From: Climacium dendroides | Lineage: Eukaryota > Streptophyta > Bryopsida > Hypnales > Climaciaceae | Assembly (NCBI GenBank): GCA_950106755.1 | Contig: OX467084.1 | Coordinates: forward strand, 38,505,213-38,569,212 | Direction of reading: 5' to 3' | DNA: 64,000 nt | Shown: one piece after another, positions 46,270-59,605 of the stretch | Numbering within the stretch: position 1 is the stretch's first letter | Layout of the letters: each line of letters starts with the position of its first letter | Notes under the pieces: generated by a model | The model's database searches: none | Told to the model about the DNA's origin: nothing | Seen by the model: the letters and a program-made list of their open reading frames with translations, nothing else | Made by a program: the position numbers and the translations under genes

Positions 46270-46760
46270 AAGCAAATGAAATAAAAAAAACCTAGGCTAG
46301 GGTGAATTGATCCCTTCACCGAGCTCCTTGGAAAAATGTTGAAATTTTTTATTTTTCATGCATGATGAAATTTTCAAATTTTGAATTCATATTTGCAATC
46401 GAAGGCTCCAAATTAGTTGGGAGAGGTAGGAGAGGTGTTGAATATAAATTCATCAAGGTCAAAATATTTTTTTTTAATTTTTAAATTTTTACACCCCCTG
46501 GAATGACTTGGAGGGGCCGAGCTAGGGGCCAGGGTGAACTGACCCCCTCATTGTCCCGTTTTACCCCTGGGGAAAACGCTGTGGAATTTTTTTATTTGAA
46601 ATCAGATGAATTTTTTTGGAAATTCTGAATTTAGATTTGCAATCAGCGGCCCTATATTACTGTAGCTCAGGGGCAGTGTAGAAATATAAAAAATCATGGC
46701 AAAAAATAGGGGACTTTTTTTTACAATTATCCCGGGCCGGGGCAAAGAGGGGGTCAGTTC
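46270..46760 (+). repeat. Two tandem copies of a dispersed ~220-bp repeat
   Basis: Copy 3 (46270-46480) and copy 4 (46540-46760) each contain a GGTGAAnTGAnCCCnTC head, an ATTTTTTATTT zone, GAATTnAnATTTGCAATC and a GGCnCnAnATTA block. Copies 1 and 2 lie on the minus strand at 16.5 and 43.8 kb. The pair ends just before the glutamine synthetase promoter. Confidence 0.6.
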
Positions 46761-46803
46761 TCCCTGGCCCCGAGGAGCTAGGGGGCCGGTTCACCCCGAC
46801 CCT

Positions 46804-47437
46804 CCGTTCAGAACAGAATGTAGATTTTTTTTTACGTCTGTCCTTCGAGGTAATAAATTTGGAATTCTTGTAGGAATTTTCTTCCAGGAGATCAGAAATA
46901 GTCGCAGAGAACGAATAATGAAACAAGAGGAGAAAGTAAAAGTAAAAGTGAAGTAAGATGAAAAAAGTTTGAGAAAAAAAAGCCAATCCTAGATTTCGGT
47001 ACCTATGAAAAGAAATTATTTAAGAAAATAATAATAATACCTTTCATTTCAATCATTTCCCCAAAATAGAATTGACGAAAATTTCATTCCATAACGGAAG
47101 CCACGGAAGATTCTTTGGTTTCGGAAAATCTACGAATCTCAATTTCAATCTCTACCAATGCGGTACGCTCGATCTACGAATCAGCGCTCCTCGATCTACG
47201 ACCTGCGGAGGTTTCCAGGTTGATTCTCTCGCATCGCCCGTTGAAGCAAGCGAGGCATCCGGGGGTGCACAAGTAGGACCGCGATCGCTCTGCAGCATCA
47301 GTTCTCGCATTTGCAGCTCTGTGTCTCGTCTCCTCTCTTCGAAGCTTTGTAGCGCAGCTTTTGGTTGCGCGAGCTCGGAGATTTGCACAATTAGCTTCTG
47401 AGCTTTTCGTGTTTGTGTTTTTGTGGAAGAGTTTGCG
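46804..47437 (+). promoter_or_regulatory. Glutamine synthetase promoter and 5' leader
   Basis: The GC content climbs from about 47080 to the start codon. The leader contains repeated CGATCTACGA units (47168-47200), TTTGCAGCTCTGTG and TTCGAAGCTTTGTAG. AT-rich TATTTAAG lies near 47016-47024. The whole block is duplicated at 40207-40845, and positions conserved between the two copies are candidates for functional sites. Confidence 0.65.
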
Positions 47438-49362
47438 ATGACGACCTTGAACGAGCTGTTGGGCCTTACACTCGAGGATCACACCGAAGAGATTATCGCG
47501 GAGTACATTTGGATCGGCGGGTCGGGGACCGACCTGCGCTCCAAGGCGCGCACGCTGCCGAAGCCCGTGACGGATCCCAAGCAGTTGCCCAAGTGGAATT
47601 ATGATGGCTCCAGCACGGGCCAGGCGCCCGGTGCCGACAGCGAGGTCATTCTGTACCCGCAGGCCATCTTCCGCGATCCCTTCCGCAGGGGCAACAACAT
47701 TCTGGTGATTTGCGATGCGTACACGCCGCAGGGCGTGCCCATTCCCACCAACAAGCGCTTCGCGGCCGCGGAAATTTTCAACAACAAGGAAGTCGACTCG
47801 GAAGTGACTTGGTAGGACTGCTCTGTCTCTTGGCTCTTCTCTAGCTTTGCAATTTCGTCCACAAATTGTCTGATTTTGTCACTGTTGCGAGGGTTTGCTG
47901 TGGACGCTTGCCTCCCTTTTTTTTACTTCCGACATGTTTTTTTCGCGAAGTTTCAAGTTTTTCTTTTTGCATTGGAGATCTGGAGGTTTTGCCCGCAATT
48001 GGTATCTTGGCGAGATTTTTCGTTTTCTGTGGAGTCTGTGACACTGAGGTCTCTTCCAAAGCTGGATCTTGGTTGCATTTATTGCGGGTTGGTCATGAGT
48101 GACAGATTTCATTGCTTTTGGTTTGTGAATTTTCTGCTCTGATCTGCACGACCGATCTCTCACAGCCGATGAAGCGTTTTGTGTGTTGAAGTTTTCTCTG
48201 CGCGGAAGCTTTCGTCTTTTGGAAGCCCTCCAGTTGTCTGTCCGTGACTTGCTTGACTGACCGATGCCTGCACGCGTTGTCTCTCATGCAGGTACGGATT
48301 GGAGCAGGAGTACACTCTGTTGCAGAAGGATGTGAAATGGCCTCTGGGCTGGCCCTTGGGCGGGTATCCTGGTCCCCAGGGCCCGTACTACTGTGGCACC
48401 GGCGCTGATAAGGCGTGGGGCCGAGACATCGTGAACGCACACTACAAGGCGTGCTTGTATGCGGGCATTAAAATAAGCGGTATCAACGGCGAGGTGATGC
48501 CCGGGCAGTGGGAGTTTCAAGTGGGTCCTTCTGTGGGGATTGCCGCCGCGGACGAGTTGTGGGCGGCGAGATACATCTTGGAGCGCATCACCGAGATTGC
48601 AGGAGTGGTGCTCTCGTTGGATCCCAAGCCCATCGAGGGAGACTGGAACGGCGCCGGATGCCACACCAACTACAGGTGGGTTTTGCTTTGGAATCTCACT
48701 CCCCTTTGTGGTGCCGAAAAGGTCTCCTCCTTTGCGAATTATTGGCTGTGTCATAAATTTCTTCCCCATTGGAATCTTCCCTACTTGACGTAAATGTGCT
48801 CTCCACTGGAAAGTCCTCTTTTCCGTCACTGTCTTCTCTATTGGAAAATTCTCTTTTGCCGTGTATGTCTCCTCCATTTTAAAGCATTGACTCTTTGTTT
48901 TATGCCTTTGGTGTCTTCTGCATTAGTGAATCTCCTCTTTTCGTCGATGTCTTATGCTTGGCCTAGCTGGCTGAAATGTTGTGATTCCCTGCTGTTCGAT
49001 GGTGTAACTGATGTTCTTTTCGTTGTCATGGTCGCAGTACGAAGTCGATGCGTGCGGCTGGCGGTTTTGAATTGATCAAGAAGGCCATCGAGAAATTGGG
49101 TTTGAGGCACAAGGAGCACATTGCCGCATACGGCGAAGGCAACGAGCGACGCTTGACCGGCAAGCACGAGACTGCGGATATGAACACCTTCTCGTGGGGT
49201 GTGGCCAACAGGGGCTGCTCTGTCCGCGTGGGCCGTGACACCGAGAAGGACGGCAAGGGCTACTTCGAGGATCGCCGACCTTCTTCCAACATGGACCCTT
49301 ACGTGGTGTGCGGCATGATCGCCTACACCACCATCCTGTGGAAGCCCGAAGCCTCCAAGTAG
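47438..49362 (+). CDS. GLN1: Glutamine synthetase, cytosolic type (GS1)
   Basis: ATP-dependent ligation of ammonium to glutamate, giving glutamine: the entry point of nitrogen assimilation. Three coding exons with GT-AG introns keep frame: 47438-47811, 48292-48675, 49038-49362, giving 360 residues (plant GS1 is about 356). There is no transit peptide, so the enzyme should be cytosolic. Seen in order: the N-terminal β-grasp with [14 protein letters not shown] (about 23-36) and [13 protein letters not shown] (53-65); the catalytic domain with [10 protein letters not shown] (126-135, metal-binding glutamates), [16 protein letters not shown], the ATP-site signature [17 protein letters not shown] (about 237-253, split by intron 2) and [10 protein letters not shown] near the C-terminus. 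All expected motifs are intact. The two coding introns are far fewer than in most angiosperm GS1 genes. Chloroplast GS2 is excluded by the lack of an N-terminal extension. Confidence 0.97.
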
Positions 49363-49641
49363 ACTTTGCATTTGTGATCATTCTTGGATCGAATCTGGAT
49401 TCCCGATTTGCCAGTTGATTCTCCTTGTAGGGTTACTACTCGCATGTTTATAGATGTGGTCATTTGTCTTGCCTCTTTCGGTGGATGCTGCATTGCATTC
49501 TGGACTTTCCGTTGCTCGTGAGGAAGGGGATAGCTCCTGTTTCGCTTCACGCTTCACGCTCTTGCCCTTTTCCAGATGCTGGACTTTTTGATGCACATGA
49601 TGGATTGTGTTGTTTCTCAGGCTGGTCGGCTCAATGACTGC

Positions 49642-49647
49642 AATAAA
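49642..49647 (+). terminator. Poly(A) signal of the glutamine synthetase gene
   Basis: AATAAA lies 280 bases after the stop codon, in T-rich sequence typical of a plant 3' untranslated region. Confidence 0.55.
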
Positions 49648-49662
49648 GATAGTACTCTAGCA

Positions 49663-50413
49663 TTCATCTATGACTTTTGTGGACACGTGTATGGTTGCTT
49701 TTGTACGTTTTTTGTTGGCGGGACGACGAGATTGGATAGGAACGGCCTTCAATGGAGAGCTGAACGTGGTCAGTACAAGGAATGTCTTCGTGCATTGTTG
49801 GTACGTTTGAATTGTGGGACATTGGTTTTAGAAGGTGAGCATTGATAGACCATGTCTTCGAAAAATTCCGTAACCTGGAAAGTTCTAATTGAAGGAATGT
49901 CTGCTCAACTCCCTTCCACCGATCCTCATTAGTTGTGAACCGCTTTACGTCACTGTAGATGGCAACCAAAAGGGCGACCTGGAAAGGAAAGACCTGAAAG
50001 TCTTCACATTTACTCTTATTACTGTGCATGGCGTTCCAAGATTTCAACGAGTGGTTAGCGTCTGTCCTGTTATGAGCTTTTGGCACTTCCCACTTGGAAT
50101 GAACTCAGGATAATTGTGCGATAAAAAGAATCTGAATACCTTTTCTGTGCAATCGAAGGAACCTGGATTCCTTTTGCCTGAGTGGCGAAGGACCTTATCA
50201 AGGATCGTTTTGTTTCAGGCAACACTATTTGGGATGAAAATTTGACAGAAAATCGTCAGAAATCAGGCCCCAAGAGCCCCCATTTAAAAACACCTGATTG
50301 TGCAGACAAAGTCCCAGTCTAACTTCGCATATTTACAATACACGAATGTGTACAGGTGGTTGACATTTGGTCCACCCCATAGCATTGTATAACCAGGTCA
50401 ATGATCCTCCCCA
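49663..50413. other. Spacer downstream of glutamine synthetase
   Basis: No convincing coding frame; moderately AT-rich. Confidence 0.35.
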
Positions 50414-50816
50414 TGTTGGGAAGGTATTATGCGTGACGGACTTGTCAGTTTATTCAAAGCATTGAGGTTGGTTGAGGAGCCATCAATAAGACAAGTTGAT
50501 TCACTGTAGGGATCTCCTTTTCTAGGATGCAAAAGGGTCCCCTGCCTCATTGGTAAACAATGTTCGGCCTGGTCAGAGAAAAGGGAGTACGGGAGAGTGT
50601 TGCAAATGTTTACGTCTACTAGCCTTCGTGGAGGGCTACTGTACAGTAATCTAATATAAAAGCCTGTGTTTCGCTCAGTGAAAAGATAGATAACCTGTAG
50701 TGTGTGGCTAAGCTTGGACTCAACGGTTGTTCCAGATCGAAAGAGGAGGCTGTTATCATGGTTGCTGCTGTAAAATATTGATATTCGTGAGGTCCAGCTC
50801 AAAGCGCTCTCCAACA
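50414..50816 (+). mobile_element. Probable solo LTR of an LTR retrotransposon
   Basis: About 403 bp beginning TGTTGGGAAG and ending CTCTCCAACA, i.e. TG...CA with a 6-base TGTTGG/CCAACA inverted end. A TATAAAAG box lies at 50657-50664, in the position expected inside an LTR. No clean 5-bp target duplication was found (CCCCA on the left, CCGAA on the right) and no primer-binding site follows. The call is therefore tentative. Confidence 0.45.
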
Positions 50817-53700
50817 CCGAATTCCTGAGATTCAGTCACCCAGAAGAAATTGTAAAAGTTCCCGAAACCACGGCAAGCATTTGCACATCCGGCCGTCCGT
50901 TCCGACCAAAAAACAGAAAACAGCCATGAAACTGAATTCGTCCTCAGCGCTGCAGCTTCAATCCGGTTATGACGACTCAATCCCAAGGACAATGGGAAAA
51001 AAGGGACAGGATGCAGAGACAGACAGAGGGCTAGACTGCTAGAGGAGAAAAAAACAGCCCAAAAGCACGGAAAAAGGAGGCCAAATTTCTAAGAAAATGC
51101 TACCAAAACTGGCTTCTTTGGCTACTTTTTGTGGAACCCAAGATTTTTTTCTTGTTGCTTGGCTCTCTTTCTTCTTTTTTTCTTCTTGAAACATATGTAC
51201 AAACTCCATTGATAAAAGGAACAAGTACACAGAACCAGAGGACCAAGTCCCTGGCAAAGATTGTTGCTTGGCTTTCATTGAATTCCGAAAGCCCAACCTT
51301 TCCACAACGCAGTCTACCATCCAATCTTGAAAATTGCTTTCAGTTAACATTCCCAATGATTGAAAGGTTCAAAGAAATCTAGGAATGGTCCTAACCTTGG
51401 AAGGATGCACAACCCAAGGTAGTCACTAAAAATTCTCGAGGATGATTAATTGTACTCTTTGCTTTCATGAAAGTTTCTTCTAATGTGTCCTTGAGAGTCA
51501 TTTATATGACACTTTTAGTTTTGGCATTTTACCTAGGTTGATTGATCTACAAATTTTCTTTGAGCCCATCCTCCAAACTATTACACAAGTTTATGGGAAA
51601 GAAAATACTTCCACAAATTTCACAAAAAAAATTACTTTAAGGAAAAGACTCCAAGGTGTATGCATAGTTGCATGGTTCAGGAGCTTGAAGAAAGATTCTG
51701 CAATTATTAGTACACTTTGAAAATAGCATGCAATTTGTTAAAACCACTAGTTCTAAAATCAATTTTAATAATTCATAGAGTAAATCGTCTATTTAGTACA
51801 CACATCCAAGAATCAAACAAGAACCATTGCCAATTACCACATAGCAACTGCACAATTCAACTACCAATTCAATTATGATGGGAGGAAAAAAATTTATCAC
51901 CACCCAATGACCACACATTGTGCGGTGAAGGGGTTTGCAAGGAATTTTTAACTTAGATTTCACGTGCATCGCCTTTAAAATGCAATGAAATTTGTAGGAA
52001 GAAATCTTTTTGCATTTTGTTTTTTGAAGGTGAATCTTAACATGACATCTAATAATCACACCAAATTTCAAAATATGCAAGTCTATATATTTGTGTGAAG
52101 AAGGATTTGAATTTTGTTTGTGGAGTGATTGGCAAGTTTACTATAGGTTTAATCCCAAAAGTTCTTTCATGTTTAAAGGCCCAACATAGCTTCAAAATCA
52201 TAGTCATCAAAGCAAGGCTAAAATCTTTGTTTATGTCTATTTCTTAACAAGTATGATCCTAGAACTTGTTAGAGTACACCCTCCTAAGTTTTCATAATAA
52301 GAAACCTTAACCATTGCAAGATTGTGATGTTTGAATTTTAAGAAGTATTTTCAACTCTTCCCAAATTGTTAGATTTCATCTTCAAACTTTTTACCAAAAG
52401 TGCATAGATCCTACAATTTGAAACTCTCCATAATATATTGAAAAAATAAGTTGGGAATAAATGAAATATATTTCAATAAATTTTTTTATACTCATGCTTA
52501 AAAAAATAGTAAATAGAAAGAAGTAGATAATGATTTAAAATACTAAATTGTTAAGAATTTAGTTATAAAATTGAAAAATGCCAATTCCAATGGTTATAAT
52601 GTTGTCATAAATAATCTATATACTAAGACTTTATTTTTTCCAAAAGTATTGAAAATTGAGTTAAATAAAGGACTTCAAAGTTTATTTTATAGTAGAGGTT
52701 TAATAACTACAAACTAAAACTCTTCATAATTTTCATCTCATTAATCAAAATAGAATGATTCAAAGCTTTCTATGTAGAGATTTAGTTTGCAAATCAAATA
52801 TGGAATCTCTTCACAACCAACTCCGATTTTAGTTTGGAGGCAATTTTAGTCTGCAAAGCAATTGCAATTTTTTATATACTAAATAATTGATTTTTCCTTG
52901 AATTGCCCATATTGCCTTGGCTTCTAAAGAAATTATGTATCATACAATGACTTTTTAACCATGTAGTCAAAAGTTATGAAAATTATTGTGTGCTCCTTGA
53001 CCACATGTTATGTAAAAATTTGAAAGAAAAAAAAAGTTTTGTTCTTTAGGGGTTAAAACCTTTGGCAACCTTAATAGGAAATAACCATTTAAGCTTTCAG
53101 GCAATAACATCCTACAATTCTACAAGTGCACATTACATTTTGATTTTGTATTTTTATAAATTTATTGGTCTTGTGACTATCTTATTTAAGACAATAGTTA
53201 TTTTTATAGATGTTTTTCCTACAAAACTCAAATCTTGATGATGTCATTGTTATACATATTATCATAACTTCCAAAATTTTAGTAAATCTATCCTCAATTT
53301 AATTCAAACTTAAATCACAAAAAAATAATGAATTTTTATTTTTTGTACTTTCAAATTGTTGAGTACTAGTTGTACACAAACATTAAATCCTGAACTATAT
53401 ACTTGACTATAGAGGTGGGATCAAACCTTCTATTTGCTATACATGTGTGAATCCATAACAAATAAAGATCAAAAAATAAGAAGGATTCATAGCCTAGCAA
53501 AAACAAATTTTTTTTACTAATGAAAGTGCAACAGATTCCAATATTAACATCTAGTCTTTGTAAACAACTTTTCTACTAATGTCATTGTGAATCTACATTG
53601 CACCTTGGAAGGTACAATGTACTACTTGTGATTATGAGAACGATGTCGTATTGTGAATTTGTACATAATATAAATTTGCTTTAATATATTATTATAATGA
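50817..53700. other. AT-rich spacer with a dispersed repeat
   Basis: 52720-53000 contains the repeat also seen at 23640-23900 (TTAATCAAAATAGAATGATTCAAAGC, CATGTAGTCAAAAGTTATGA). No gene was found. Confidence 0.45.
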
Positions 53701-53895
53701 GATTTTATGATTCAGGGAGAAGAAACTTGTTGATGATGCTTCTAGTGGCTTCAAGGTGACGCTTGTAACAAATAGAGAATAATATAAAGAATTCAACCTT
53801 GGATTAGCTTCATCAATTTGAGTTAGTCTTTTTGAATCTATAGAATTTGTGATTCGTTGTAGAGTTTGATTTTTAAATGTCAAATTGGAAGGTTT

Positions 53896-54117
53896 TTATG
53901 GAGTCGCAAGATCCCTAGTCTCAATTGAAAGTAGAGCTAGAGTTTTCTTTATCTCAATTGCCAGATTAGCTAGCTCAATTGATGTTAAAGATATCGCAGC
54001 AAGTCCATTTATGAGAGGAAGGTGGACTTTCTCAGCCATTGAAACAAACTCGTGTAGAGTAGCGTTGGTATGACAATCTTCAAAGAGATGCCCGTGCTTT
54101 GATGATTCTACTTTAAG
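53896..54117 (-). pseudogene. Coding-like fragment, family unknown
   Basis: An open stretch of about 73 codons without an obvious start, rich in Leu/Ile/Ala. It predicts amphipathic helices (HEFVSMAEKVHLPLINGLAA, then TSIELANLAIEIKKTLALLS). The residue pattern is more protein-like than that of other frames here, but no family is recognised. It may be a relic exon of a gene or mobile element. It ends in TAA at 53896-53898. Confidence 0.25.
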
Positions 54118-56302
54118 TCAGTTGTATTGAACTAAACACTTAAGATGTGACTTTTGAATACAATTTTCAAGGCGTTAATGAAGAGCAGTACTATTGTATG
54201 ATTATGATGATCATAATAAGTCTTGAACACCAAGGTTGGTTGAAAGGGCCAATAAATCCTTTAACAAAAGTTGAACGTGCGGACTATATAATCACTACCA
54301 TCCAACGCATTCTAAAGTTCTTGCAAATGGAATAGTATTCTTCTTTGACTTCAATTTTTACTTCAATTTGGCTTTTATTCTAATATAGTGGTCAATTTAT
54401 ATTTTATAGTTCATCTATATGTTTAGAATTGAAGAATAGAGGTCTAAACGATATTTACCTACTGAAATTTAACTTTGGTGGTAGTTTGAGCCTATAGAGG
54501 TGACATAAACTTTTTAGAAGACTTTCCTATGACCGATAAAGGTTTGAAAACCCATGGTGATTGTACATGGGTTGTTCATCCCTATCCTAAGGATTATTTG
54601 GTAGGTAGGTCCTATTTTTCTTTTGTTTAGTCGGATTTGTAGGTGAGAAAATGAAATAAGAGACCTGTGACTTCAAGGAGTCATAGCTTTTGATGTATCT
54701 TGAGTTTTGCAAGGAAATTTTGGAAGTTTACTTTTAAAGTTTTTGTGCTTTCAAAAAGACCATTCTTACTTGATTTGAAGTTGTGAATGAAAAGTTATAA
54801 GCGAGTGAGTGAAAGAAGATCTACTGCCACCCAAATAAAGAGAAACAAAGATTCGAGTGACCATCGTGATTTGTAATTTTGACCTTTCCTTTTGAAATTT
54901 GGAAGCATTAGATTAGTTTTCTATAGTTTTCTAAAGACTTAATTCTCAAAGCATTTGGAGCATTTTAGAGAAAATTATGAGAGTTTGAGTGAAGGAAGGT
55001 CTAGTGCCTTTTTATTTAGAGAATTTGGGTGAGGTTTGCAGGTGAATACATTTGGTGCATCCTATTTCCTTTCATCTTCTTGCTTAAGTGTTGTTTGAAA
55101 AAAAAGGATCAGGTGTAGATTTCTTGATTTTTGTCTTGATATCTTTCCCCATAGCAGACTTTGTTCCATTTTGTGTTCGTGGTTAGGTGTTTTCAATTTG
55201 TAGTAGTATCATGGTGGTGAGGTTGGATTAACGATTGGCAATACCATTGAATGTGCACCAAGTAGGCGGTGCTAGTTTTTCCTTGTGATGAGGTTAGAGT
55301 GATGACCAGTAGATCATAAGGTTTGGTGGTGATGCAGGTGTTGTCATTATCTTGTAAATAGTTGTAAGTACCCAAGTAGTTATCAAAACTACTTAAAAGT
55401 GTTTGTATTTGAGACTTTGGACTGGCGGTAGATACTAACGAGGCTTGTAAGTCTAATCAAAGTTGGATATTACTAAATGCCTTAGGTTTTATGTGCAAAT
55501 AAGGTTGTTAATTTAAACTATTCTGTGTTTTGAAAACAAGATTGGTCTAAGAGAACCTTATTTTTTTTTTTTTGGGTCCAATCTCATCATTCTCAGTTGT
55601 AGCTAGATATCTCTTGTATTCCCAAACCAAACCCTTCTCACCCCAACAACGGAACTCTTTGGTGTAGTAAGGAAGAAAATAAGAAGTGGAAAAGATATGT
55701 AAGTCAAAGATCATTGGATGCAAATATTGATGTCAAAGAATTGAAGAAAGGAGAAAGCAGATGGAGTGACTTTAGTTGAAACCACTAATGAAGGTTCTAA
55801 GAATGATTTATTTGCGTTTAACAAAGGAAATGTAATAAAACCTCTTATTGAAGGTGATTGTGCACAATAAAGATTTTTTTTCAACGATGCTAATAGTAAT
55901 ACGCCAAAGAAAAATACTTTGGCTTGAACAATAGATTATATTTAGTAAAGGGAAGCAATACGGAATGCTATACAATGGTTGTTAATTGAGGCAAAGGTAG
56001 AACATCCTATGGGATTGACAATTTATTGTACCTAGTATTGCACATGAAGATAGTAGTATTAGCATTCCTATTTGATGTAGAAGACAGTTATTTTCACAAT
56101 GGGTCATGCAATTGAGAACATCGTGCTTGTAGATTTTTTATTACATACGATGTAGAAAAAGGAAAAAAATTGAAGTGTGGACAAATATTAAATATAGTAC
56201 TATACTTGAGAAGGTGTAATAATAGATGGTACGCATATATAGGTGGACAATGATGTTCATATTTCTACTTAGAACATTTTTTGAGGAAGACATAGGGAGA
56301 AA
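54118..56302. other. AT-rich spacer with no recognised gene
   Basis: Contains short frames only. From about 55680 onwards the composition becomes more coding-like on the plus strand but stop codons are frequent. Confidence 0.35.
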
Positions 56303-57115
56303 ATGACAGTGCTAACAGAATGTACTTGGCATAGAGGCATGTGGATATTTCAACAACAAACCGTATCAATGTACATCTATGATTTCCAATACAATAGACA
56401 GAGAGAGAGAAATGTACAAGCAATAAGAGATGTTGCAATTATAATGGTACATCCTATTGCATCAAATGTGGTATACAACATATGAAGTGGTCATAATCAA
56501 GTACTTATAGTTTTTACAAATTCATGAAATAAGGAAAAGATGCCATGTAATGTGAAACAAGTAGAAAGAACTTGTACAAAATTTTGAAGGTTGTTTGCTA
56601 CATATCTACTAGAGAAGTGGGGTCTAGTAGTTGTTGAAATCACAACAATATTATCAACTTTACTATGCACTTCGTTTGTGGGTAGTCAAGTGATTGTATT
56701 GAATGGTTCAATAGATCGAACACGTTTCTTATACAATGCATTGCAGGAAGTATATCCAATGAAAATCAAAGAAAAAAAATCAATAGTTTTAGAAAATGAA
56801 AATGTAGAGATAGAAGTGCCACATTGCAATGTTATACCTTACATGGAACCTGTACCAACACATATGGTATGCAAGAGGATAAAAAAAAAGAGGAAGAAAT
56901 ATTGGGGGATGAAGAGGAAGATAGTGAAGATTTGTACTTTGAGGATACACCAATTAGAGAAGAAAGTGTAGACAATTCAACAAATGATCCTTAATATGTA
57001 CAAAAAGAAGAAGAAGAGGAGATAGAGGACAAGACAATAGAGTCAGAAGAAAAAATATTTGATTCAAAGGACAACTCATCACAAGAAGCAGAGGATTCAT
57101 TAAAAAAAACCCGAT
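56303..57115 (+). pseudogene. Degenerate coding relic with acidic C-terminal part, family unknown
   Basis: A 60-codon frame (56303-56485), then a frame from 56591 (LLEKWGLVVVEITTILSTLL, later VPHCNVIPYMEPVPTHMVC), then after a frame change a strongly acidic stretch (EEILGDEEEDSEDLYFEDTP; EEEEEIEDKTIESEE) to about 57110. Stop codons and frame changes show it is broken. An origin in a mobile element is likely, but no transposase, reverse transcriptase or nucleocapsid motif was recognised. Confidence 0.35.
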
Positions 57116-59605
57116 GCACCCAATAGAGCAATAATTAGAGAGAAGAGAGGAAAATGTCTAGAAAAGTCAAAAGTGATTAAGAAAACTAGAACACAGTTGG
57201 AGACTTGAGATTTAGTACAATTTAAAGCTACAAAGAACATTGTATCATCAATGCTTGACGTACAAAAAGGAAATGAATTCAAACTTTATGGAATATCTAA
57301 GGGAGAAAATGTTGTATAAAAAAAGGGTACAAACAACATAGATACGATGTCGTGATGTAGGCCGTCTACTATTTGAATTAGACATTTTATTAGTTGAAAA
57401 AGTAGTTGTTAGTATTTTGTGTTGTGAGTTGCTAGTCATAGGGTATGTAAGTGTTAGAAGCCTTAGTCTTCACTATGTTGTTGCCGATTGATAACCGGTT
57501 GTTAGTAGTTAATACTAGGATAGTGGAATTAGAGTTAAGGTTAACCGGCGGCTAACCGTCGGGGTTTGTGATGGCTACTTGAAGCAAGGGTTTGTGAACC
57601 ATAATATTGGTTCACATTTAAGATCATTGAAAATATAAAAACTGTGTGTGAGATTTGAAGTTCAAAAATGTTAGTACATTAGATCAAACTATAATCATTA
57701 GTTAGAAGACTTTTAGTATATAGGACAAGAAACTAAATCAAAATTTCAACCCAAAAATATTTAAAAAGATAAAAAATACAAAAAGGAATTGAAAACAAGG
57801 ATTAGAAGTTAAAAATGGATCTAAATAGAAATAAAAAACCAACAAAAAAGAAGAAATATAAAAAGCACAAAAGAAGTTATCAAACTTAAAACTACTATGA
57901 AAAAACTAACATAGTGGTAGAAACTCTAATTTAGGCAATTAGTAATGATTTAATGAAATTTCAGTAAATTAGCTTGGATGAAAGTGATTAGGAGTGTTAG
58001 TTAGTTAGTTGGGGGAAAAGGTCGAATTAGGGTTAGGAATCCTTTCCCCCCTCTCTCTTCTCTCTTGTGTTTTTCTTTTGCTCTCTTGTGTGTTGAGTGT
58101 GCGTGTCTTTTTTGGGAGAAAACAATGAGTGCAAGAAGTTGATTGAGGATCATAGTCAATTTGTCGAGTAGGTTTTCACTCAATTGAAGTGACAATGGGG
58201 TGAAAAGTGAGGTTTGGTGAGGTCAGATGGGAGAGTGGGAGAGAATATGAAGTGAAAGATTAGATTTTTGGAATCCTCCTTGAACCTGCCCACTTTGAGA
58301 AGCGATTGCGGAAGCGTGAAGACTCCAATGAAGCTGAATTTTGGAGGGATGGAGCACCTTGAGGTCAACTTTCCAAGGAGCTATAACTCGCCTTCATAGA
58401 AACACGGACAAGATGGAGGCAACCAATTTTGTGGGAGATAGTGTGCTGCCGCAGCTATGGAAGACTGTCAAATTTCAAGAGCTACAGCGTGCAGAAGGAG
58501 TTGTGGATTCCAACAAAATTTAGAGGGAAGATGAAGATCAAAGTTAGCTTCCAAACAAGACCAGTCTCACTTGATTTGGAGCAAATTTGAGGTGCTGATG
58601 GCTGTTTTACTGAAGAGGTGTCTGTTGGCCCTACTGCGAGGCCAAATTTGAGGTTTTAGTGAACCTTCCTTCACTTGTCATTGTAAAACTGCAATTTTCA
58701 TTGCACATGGTTATGGAGAAAAATTGGTAAAGCAAGGATGAGCAAGTTGGATGTATAAAGAATGATTGAAAGTGCATACAAGTCTCACGTTAAGGCTTAA
58801 TGGAAATGGAGTGTTGGGGATAGCATGGTGTGCTAAAATTGTCCATTCAAGTACAATTTGGGTCATTTTGGAGCCTCTAAGGGCATACTTGAGTACAATT
58901 TGACTTAAGAAGTTTCCCTAAAATATGTGGAGGAGTGATTTAGTAATTGAGGTAGATTAGGGCTTGCTTTTTTAGGAATTTAGGAGGGCTGACCTTCTTT
59001 TGCTTAGGATCAATGAACTAAAAATCTACCAAAATATTAATAGAGTCCATTGCTTGGAGGCATTTAGGTTAGGACTCCATATACTCTTTAGTCCAACTTT
59101 GTGGATGGGATTTGCCTCACGGTGAAATGCACTCACAAGGTTGGTCCCTTCTTTTTTTTTCTTTTTTCTTGTCTCTTGGAGAATTGGGGAGGTGGGATAT
59201 TTGAGTGAGTAAGTTGTGTTGTTCTTATGAGACATTTATTTGAAGTAAAGTATTGATTTGAGGAGCTTTTGTGTAACATTTTGCAAGAATATTGGTTGAG
59301 TGTCATATTTTGAATCTGAGCTTTTGAAGAGTTGATACATAAGGGTGCGAAGTTTCAAATCTAAATCTACTATGAAGAAAAAGCTATGAGGCATTGAAGT
59401 GGAGGTGTTTGGATTTCAAAACAGCCAAGGAAGGTATATTAAGGAGCATCATTCTTATTGGATTTTTGTAATATGAATGTGAAACTTAGAAGGTACTCTT
59501 CTTATATTATCTTATACTTTGTACCAAAAATTTAACTTCAATGGACTTAAGATCTAAAAGATATACACAAAACACAACCGGAATGTAAAGGCAGTGAAGG
59601 TTTGA
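57116..59605. other. Spacer with no recognised gene
   Basis: 58300-58660 is less AT-rich (AAGATGGAGGCAACC, GCTGCCGCAGC) but stops are frequent. Nothing further is supported. Confidence 0.35.
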
